From Stigonema ocellatum SAG 48.90 = DSM 106950 (GTDB lineage: Bacteria; Cyanobacteriota; Cyanobacteriia; Cyanobacteriales; Nostocaceae): a DNA stretch of 64,000 bases. The notes beneath the pieces were generated by a model that made no database searches, was not told the origin of the DNA, and worked only from the letters and a program-made list of their open reading frames with translations. Of this stretch, positions 60,262-64,000 are shown piece after piece. A program made the translations under genes and the position numbers. The stretch is from the NCBI GenBank assembly GCA_016903675.1, contig JADQBA010000012.1, positions 1 through 64,000 on the forward strand, read 5' to 3'. Positions within the stretch are counted from its first letter, which is position 1. Each line of letters starts with the position of its first letter.

Positions 60262-61164
60262 ATGTCAAATTTTGACCCATCGCCTCCCCAGAACTACGTA
60301 GATGAAAAGCAAACCACCCAGCTTCAACAAAGTCAAATCGGGAAATTTGTGGTACAATTCTGGGGTGTGCGGGGTTTAATTCCTACCCCAACTAGCTGCA
60401 CGAGTCGTTATGGTGGTAACACTGCTTGTGTAGAGATGCAGGTAGGTGAGACTCGCTTGATTTTTGATGGAGGTACGGGCTTACGTATACTCGGAAAAAG
60501 TTGGCTGGATCTGCATAGTCCACTAGAAGCGCATTTATTTTTTACCAACTCGCAATCAAATCGGATTCAAGGCTTTCCCTTTTTTGCCCCCGCCTTTCTT
60601 CCAGAAAATTGCTTCCATATTTACGGAACAGCCGCCTCAAATGGAGCGTCAATAAAACAGTGCTTGTGCGACCAGATGCTCCAGCCGCACTTTCCATACC
60701 CCTTACAGGTAATGCAATCTGAATTACAGTTTCACCATCTGACTCCGGATCGGGTAGTGAAGTTAGATGATGTCAACGTGACAACAGCATTAATCAATCA
60801 CACTCAAAAATCTATTGGCTACCGAGTTACCTGGCTGGATCATAGCGTTGCCTATATTACAGATATGCATCAGCGTGCTAATAAATCGGAGCGAGAACAT
60901 ATTGCACAGCTAATTAAAAGTGTCGATTTGCTGATTGTTAATTCCACTTACATTCCAGGGGCTGCGCGTAACAATCTCGAATCCGATGTCCACTGGCTGA
61001 CTGCTGTGGATTTAGCACATGCTACAGGCGTTAAAAGGCTGGTCATTACTCACCATCACCCAGATGACAACGATGATTTTCTTGACCAGATTCAAGCCGA
61101 AGTTAAATCAGCCTTTCCCAAAGCATTACTCGCCCGTGAAGGCTTAATCTTAGCAGTTGTGTGA
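60262..61164 (+). CDS. Metallo-beta-lactamase-fold protein with degenerate metal motif
   Basis: The 300-residue protein has the fold of the MBL superfamily: VQFWGVRGLIPTP, RYGGNTACVEMQVGETRLIF, FDGGTGLRILG and GVKRLVITHHHPDD. The central H-x-H-x-D-H motif is gone: where relatives read THTHWDHIQGFPFF, this reads TNSQSNRIQGFPFF. The late His residue (NHTQKS), the Asp of ITDMH and the C-terminal His survive. So it probably cannot hold the usual two zinc ions and may be a non-hydrolytic binding protein. It follows panD closely; no functional link to pantothenate is known. Confidence 0.88.
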   Translation: MSNFDPSPPQNYVDEKQTTQLQQSQIGKFVVQFWGVRGLIPTPTSCTSRYGGNTACVEMQVGETRLIFDGGTGLRILGKSWLDLHSPLEAHLFFTNSQSNRIQGFPFFAPAFLPENCFHIYGTAASNGASIKQCLCDQMLQPHFPYPLQVMQSELQFHHLTPDRVVKLDDVNVTTALINHTQKSIGYRVTWLDHSVAYITDMHQRANKSEREHIAQLIKSVDLLIVNSTYIPGAARNNLESDVHWLTAVDLAHATGVKRLVITHHHPDDNDDFLDQIQAEVKSAFPKALLAREGLILAVV

Positions 61165-61279
61165 CTGGAAAGTGGGGAGTGGGTCCGAGGGTTTTTATGC
61201 AATTGATTCTGATCTATCTTGCATTGCAAGAAAACGCAAGGCATACTGATAGTAGTGCTTTAGTATGGGTAAAAGTTAT

Positions 61280-61522
61280 ATGAGCAAGGAAAACATTACC
61301 TTTCGTCTCGATAGCGAGAAAAGGGCAATTCTGGATGCCATTGCAGCTGGTCTTGACCGCGATCGGACTTATGTACTAAATGAGGCAGTAGAACTTTACC
61401 TTGAAGTGCATGACTGGCAGGTCGCAGAGATAAAGCTTGGGCTAGCAGAAGCGGAGGCTGGGGACTTTGCGACAGACCAAGAGGTACAAACTGTTTTCGC
61501 AAAGTTGACCAATGCCCATTAA
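61280..61522 (+). CDS. Ribbon-helix-helix antitoxin
   Basis: The 80-residue protein starts at ATG 61280 (MSKENITFRLDSEKRAILDA); an ATG five codons upstream is possible. The ENITFRLDSEKRAILDAIAA stretch is a CopG/ParD-type ribbon-helix-helix DNA-binding domain, and the acidic C-terminus would bind the toxin. It overlaps the toxin gene by 11 bases. It should neutralise the toxin and repress the pair. Confidence 0.88.
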   Translation: MSKENITFRLDSEKRAILDAIAAGLDRDRTYVLNEAVELYLEVHDWQVAEIKLGLAEAEAGDFATDQEVQTVFAKLTNAH

Positions 61523-61790
61523 GTGGCTGAGAAAAGCCCTGCGCAATGTAGAGCAGGCTCATGACTATATTGCCAGGGATAATCCCGCAGCGGCTGTCCG
61601 CATTGTCCTAAAAATTCAGGCAGCTGTTGCCCAACTTGCAGAGTCTCCTTTGATTGGCAGACCCGGACGGGTCGAAGGAACTAGGGAACTGGTGATTTTT
61701 CAAACACCGTACATCGTGATTTATCGTGTGAAAGGTAAGTCTGTTCACATCATCCGAGTCCTACATTCTTCCAGAAAATATCCTGACTAA
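61512..61790 (+). CDS. RelE/ParE-family toxin
   Basis: The 92-residue protein has the RelE/ParE fold: IKWLRKALRNVEQAHDYIA, LIGRPGRVEGTRELVIFQTP and YIVIYRVKGKSVHIIRVLHS. Family members either cleave mRNA in the ribosome or poison DNA gyrase; the C-terminal HSSRKYPD is nearer to ParE-like members. It is translated with the RHH antitoxin. A MITE follows 14 bases after the stop. Confidence 0.9.
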   Translation: MPIKWLRKALRNVEQAHDYIARDNPAAAVRIVLKIQAAVAQLAESPLIGRPGRVEGTRELVIFQTPYIVIYRVKGKSVHIIRVLHSSRKYPD

Positions 61791-61804
61791 AACTACATTT
61801 ATGT

Positions 61805-62030
61805 AGGACTTACGCACAAGACAAATTGACCATTATGTGTGTATCTAGCTGATTAAAATGATTTCCTTACACAGCCTCGTTCCCAGGCTGCTGCCACAGA
61901 ATGCATTTACAGTGGGCTGCGGCAACTCGTGATCCACAGGAGGCTCTGCCGAACAAGAGAGCATTACAAGGCAGCAGCCCTGTAACGAGGTTGATACACA
62001 ATTGTGTTTTTCTGTCAATGCGTAAGTCCT
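61805..62030. mobile_element. 226-bp MITE-like element with a nested hairpin
   Basis: Terminal inverted repeats aggacttacgca (61805-61816) and tgcgtaagtcct (62019-62030). Inside lies another palindrome with arms cctcgttcccaggctgctgc (61871-61890) and a matching end near 61970-61990. The flanks tttatgt and attatgt may be a diverged target duplication. No coding capacity. Confidence 0.7.
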
Positions 62031-62091
62031 ATTATGTATGAAATCAAAGAAAAATGTATTTCAACGAGTAGGCGCAAGCGTCGAAGGCGTC

Positions 62092-62238
62092 CCAATACGG
62101 TTCGGTTAACGATAATTGTAGGTTGGGTTGAGGCTTTGCGAAACCCAACAAATGCCGATAAATGTTGGGTTTCGTTCCTCAACCCAACCTACGTGAACTA
62201 CGTGAACGTAAGTTTTTGGCTTAACCGAACCGTATTGG
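62092..62238. mobile_element. 147-bp MITE with 8-bp target duplication
   Basis: Perfect 18-bp terminal inverted repeats ccaatacggttcggttaa (62092-62109) and ttaaccgaaccgtattgg (62221-62238). Inner arms gtaggttgggttgag and ctcaacccaacctac. The element is flanked by aaggcgtc at 62084-62091 and 62239-62246, the expected duplication. It has no gene. Confidence 0.88.
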
Positions 62239-62279
62239 AAGGCGTCCGCCATTTTTGAAACCCCTGATTTTAATTATGG

Positions 62280-62365
62280 GGTTCCCACTCAGCCACCCCC
62301 TACCCCCTACACCCTCACACCCCTATACCCCTGTTGTTATCAGGGTAGGGGGCAGGGGAGTGTCA
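62280..62365. repeat. C-rich repeats with opposing G-rich end
   Basis: ccccctaccc, cacaccc and ctatacccc units followed by ggtagggggcagggg; a possible hairpin of about 60 bases that ends just before the gene at 62390. Confidence 0.55.
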
Positions 62366-62389
62366 AAAACCTACTCTAGCGCTCGGAAT

Positions 62390-63517
62390 CTAGCTATCAG
62401 ATTGAATCTGAATATCAATTGAATGATTCTCGGCAATTGTCTCCCCTGGAGCAACGTTTTGAAGGTTTATGCGTCCTTCTCCACTTTCTGACAACTGCTG
62501 CTCTGAGGATATTTCTGCCCAAGATGCAAAACTAGTGTTAACGTAAGCAGCTGTATCGAGCTGGGTCTTAAGTTGAGCGCTGAAAGACTCAGCTAGTTCG
62601 ACTAAAGCTTGGCGGTCAGTCAAGCAGCCCTTGATTGCACTCAGTTGCGCCAAAATCCACTCATAGAGTTGTCTATCTCCTTGCTTTATCTGCAATTCTA
62701 ACTTGTTCTTAATCTCCTCGATTTGTACATTGACAACGTGCTCAATTTCAAGCCGGATCGGCTCAATGTCAATAATCTTGATTTGATTGTTGATAATTTC
62801 TAAGCGGATTGTTGAAATGATCTCACTAACTTTGGCGTTGATTTCACTCCTAATTATGGTATAGATTTCGCTGGTGCGAAATTCCTTAAGCTTGTTGTCA
62901 ATAAATATATTGATGCGACTGTCAATAATACCGTTGAATATTTCTTGTATGTGGCTGCTTATCCATTCATTAACTCTCATGTCAATGCGTGGGTTAAAAT
63001 CTATGTTAATCTCCTGAATTACCAGATCCTTGATCTCCTGTTTTTTCTGCTCGAACACGATATTAATATTATTGTTGACAACTTCATTGATCTTGCTGTT
63101 GATCACTAGGCGCTGATTGTTTTGGAAACCTCTAGCCCAAGCATGAAGGCTCTCGTTCAGTGTTAACTCCATTTGCTCTAGTTGTCGTGTAAAAAACTTC
63201 ATCTTGAACTCTAGCTGTTCTACCTGCAAAGCCAACTCTTTGGCTTTGCGCTGGTATCCTTTGAGTAGCCAGTGTTCAAGCTGATCCCAATATTGAGCTT
63301 CTTTGTTGATATCTTGCTCGTCGATAACTGTCAACTTTTCTTCTATTCTCAGTGCCGCTTGCCGCCACAAATCCTCTATCTGGGCTTCGTTCATCTCGAA
63401 GCTGATATTAATTTCTTTTACTCCACCAAACTCTGCTACTTGTTCACTAGTTATGCTTGTCTCGCTGCTGAATTCGACAGTCTGCTCTTGGCTGAATTCT
63501 TCATTCTGTTGTGTCAT
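62390..63517 (-). CDS. Unrecognised helical, amphipathic-repeat protein
   Basis: The 375-residue protein has an acidic disordered-looking start (QQNEEFSQEQTVEFSSE), a coiled-coil part (about 70-125) and then a long tract (about 140-285) of repeated short helices alternating Ile with Asn, Glu and Lys. Examples are SKINEVVNNNINIVFEQKKQ, IIDSRINIFIDNKLKEF and IISTIRLEIINNQI. The end is acidic (HSIDIQIQSDS). AAGAGGATACTTAT before the ATG gives a good ribosome site. No signal peptide or family was recognised. The repeat pattern suggests a self-assembling filament or membrane-surface protein, but that is a guess. No operon partner is visible. Confidence 0.7.
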   Translation of the reverse strand: MTQQNEEFSQEQTVEFSSETSITSEQVAEFGGVKEINISFEMNEAQIEDLWRQAALRIEEKLTVIDEQDINKEAQYWDQLEHWLLKGYQRKAKELALQVEQLEFKMKFFTRQLEQMELTLNESLHAWARGFQNNQRLVINSKINEVVNNNINIVFEQKKQEIKDLVIQEINIDFNPRIDMRVNEWISSHIQEIFNGIIDSRINIFIDNKLKEFRTSEIYTIIRSEINAKVSEIISTIRLEIINNQIKIIDIEPIRLEIEHVVNVQIEEIKNKLELQIKQGDRQLYEWILAQLSAIKGCLTDRQALVELAESFSAQLKTQLDTAAYVNTSFASWAEISSEQQLSESGEGRINLQNVAPGETIAENHSIDIQIQSDS

Positions 63518-64000
63518 ATAAGTATCCTCTTGCTTTTGATTATTGTTAATAGTTAGACTGTCACCAGTCTGTTGCTTTCTGGTGGCACAAGCACAAATGA
63601 TAGTTTTGAGAATCTCTGCAAAACCACAAATGGCATTGTTCGGATAAGCCTTTAAAGGCGATGAACTTTAAAAACATGGAATTCGTTGAATGGCAAAGTT
63701 TAACCAAAAATGAGATTTCTAGCCTTTGCTTCCACTCGAATTGGTTCAATAACCGCCAAGTTCCCACTGTATATTTTTATCTCATGGCAGGCTCTATTCC
63801 TTAACAATCAAGGGTTTGATATCGCTTGTCACCCCCCAGATTTTCTTAAGAAACACAGGGGTGTAGGGGTGTGAGGGTGTAGGGGGAATTCGTGTTTGTT
63901 TCATTCATAGGGGGTGGCGTAAGCCGCCCGTGGGGCGCTTTCAAGAAACTCTGTTAGCTACCACTTCAGTATCCTCTCATGAATGACGGTAAATTGTATA
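63518..64000. other. Gene-free end of the window
   Basis: The stretch holds the promoter region of the helical-protein gene, then no convincing gene; frames here have no recognisable features. Short ggtgtaggggtgtgag units lie at 63858-63882. A stretch ttgtttcattcatag at about 63896-63910 also occurs at about 48873-48887. A gene may begin beyond the window. Confidence 0.45.

Noticed and set aside
63561..63767. 68-codon minus-strand frame
   Set aside because: No motif, no ribosome site and no conserved-looking composition.

Overview
The window looks like chromosomal DNA of a filamentous, probably heterocyst-forming (Nostocales-type) cyanobacterium. The reasons are frequent GCGATCGC (HIP1-like) octamers, dense short tandem repeats of 7-9 bp between genes, a fused panC-cmk gene, several cyanobacteria-type protein families, and small hairpin/MITE elements in most intergenic gaps. 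I cannot name the species.

0-6 kb: a DUF5895-like gene, panC-cmk (pantothenate ligase fused to CMP kinase), an RlpA-like double-psi-barrel protein, a decayed glutaminase gene with an in-frame stop, and a small secreted Arg-rich protein. 6-21 kb: two convergent chaperone cassettes, the most unusual part of the window. The + strand cassette (6.1-12.8 kb) encodes an Hsp70, a zinc-ribbon/transmembrane/LysM protein, a 909-residue TPR-like protein, a J-like protein without HPD and a GrpE-like protein. The - strand cassette (15.0-21.2 kb, read right to left) encodes an 840-residue TPR protein, a second HPD-less J-like protein, a GrpE-like protein, an Hsp70 and a zinc-ribbon/TPR protein. An IS200/IS605-type element (tnpA plus a tnpB without zinc-finger cysteines) and a 95-bp MITE with a 10-bp target duplication lie between them.

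21-52 kb: folate salvage (5-formyl-THF cyclo-ligase), a GT39-type membrane glycosyltransferase, then a large exopolysaccharide/O-antigen-type locus mostly on the - strand. It holds GDP-fucose synthesis (gmd, fcl), two initiating sugar-phosphate transferases, about nine glycosyltransferases, a Wzx-like flippase, a Wzy-like polymerase, three methyltransferases, a PhyH-type dioxygenase, a Wzc-like tyrosine autokinase and galE. Two 90+% similar YdcF-like genes, an orphan MNT nucleotidyltransferase and a CSP41-like epimerase are interspersed. The set fits a Wzx/Wzy-dependent pathway making a fucose-containing, decorated surface polysaccharide.

52-64 kb: an SLH-domain outer-membrane-type protein with a small secreted partner, pgsA diverging from aspA, a DUF362 protein, a decayed endonuclease-like gene, a small membrane protein, ppa, panD, a metallo-beta-lactamase-fold protein that has lost its main metal motif, an RHH/RelE toxin-antitoxin pair, a cluster of MITEs (one with an 8-bp target duplication) and an unrecognised 375-residue helical protein. 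No rRNA, confident tRNA, CRISPR array or prophage was seen.
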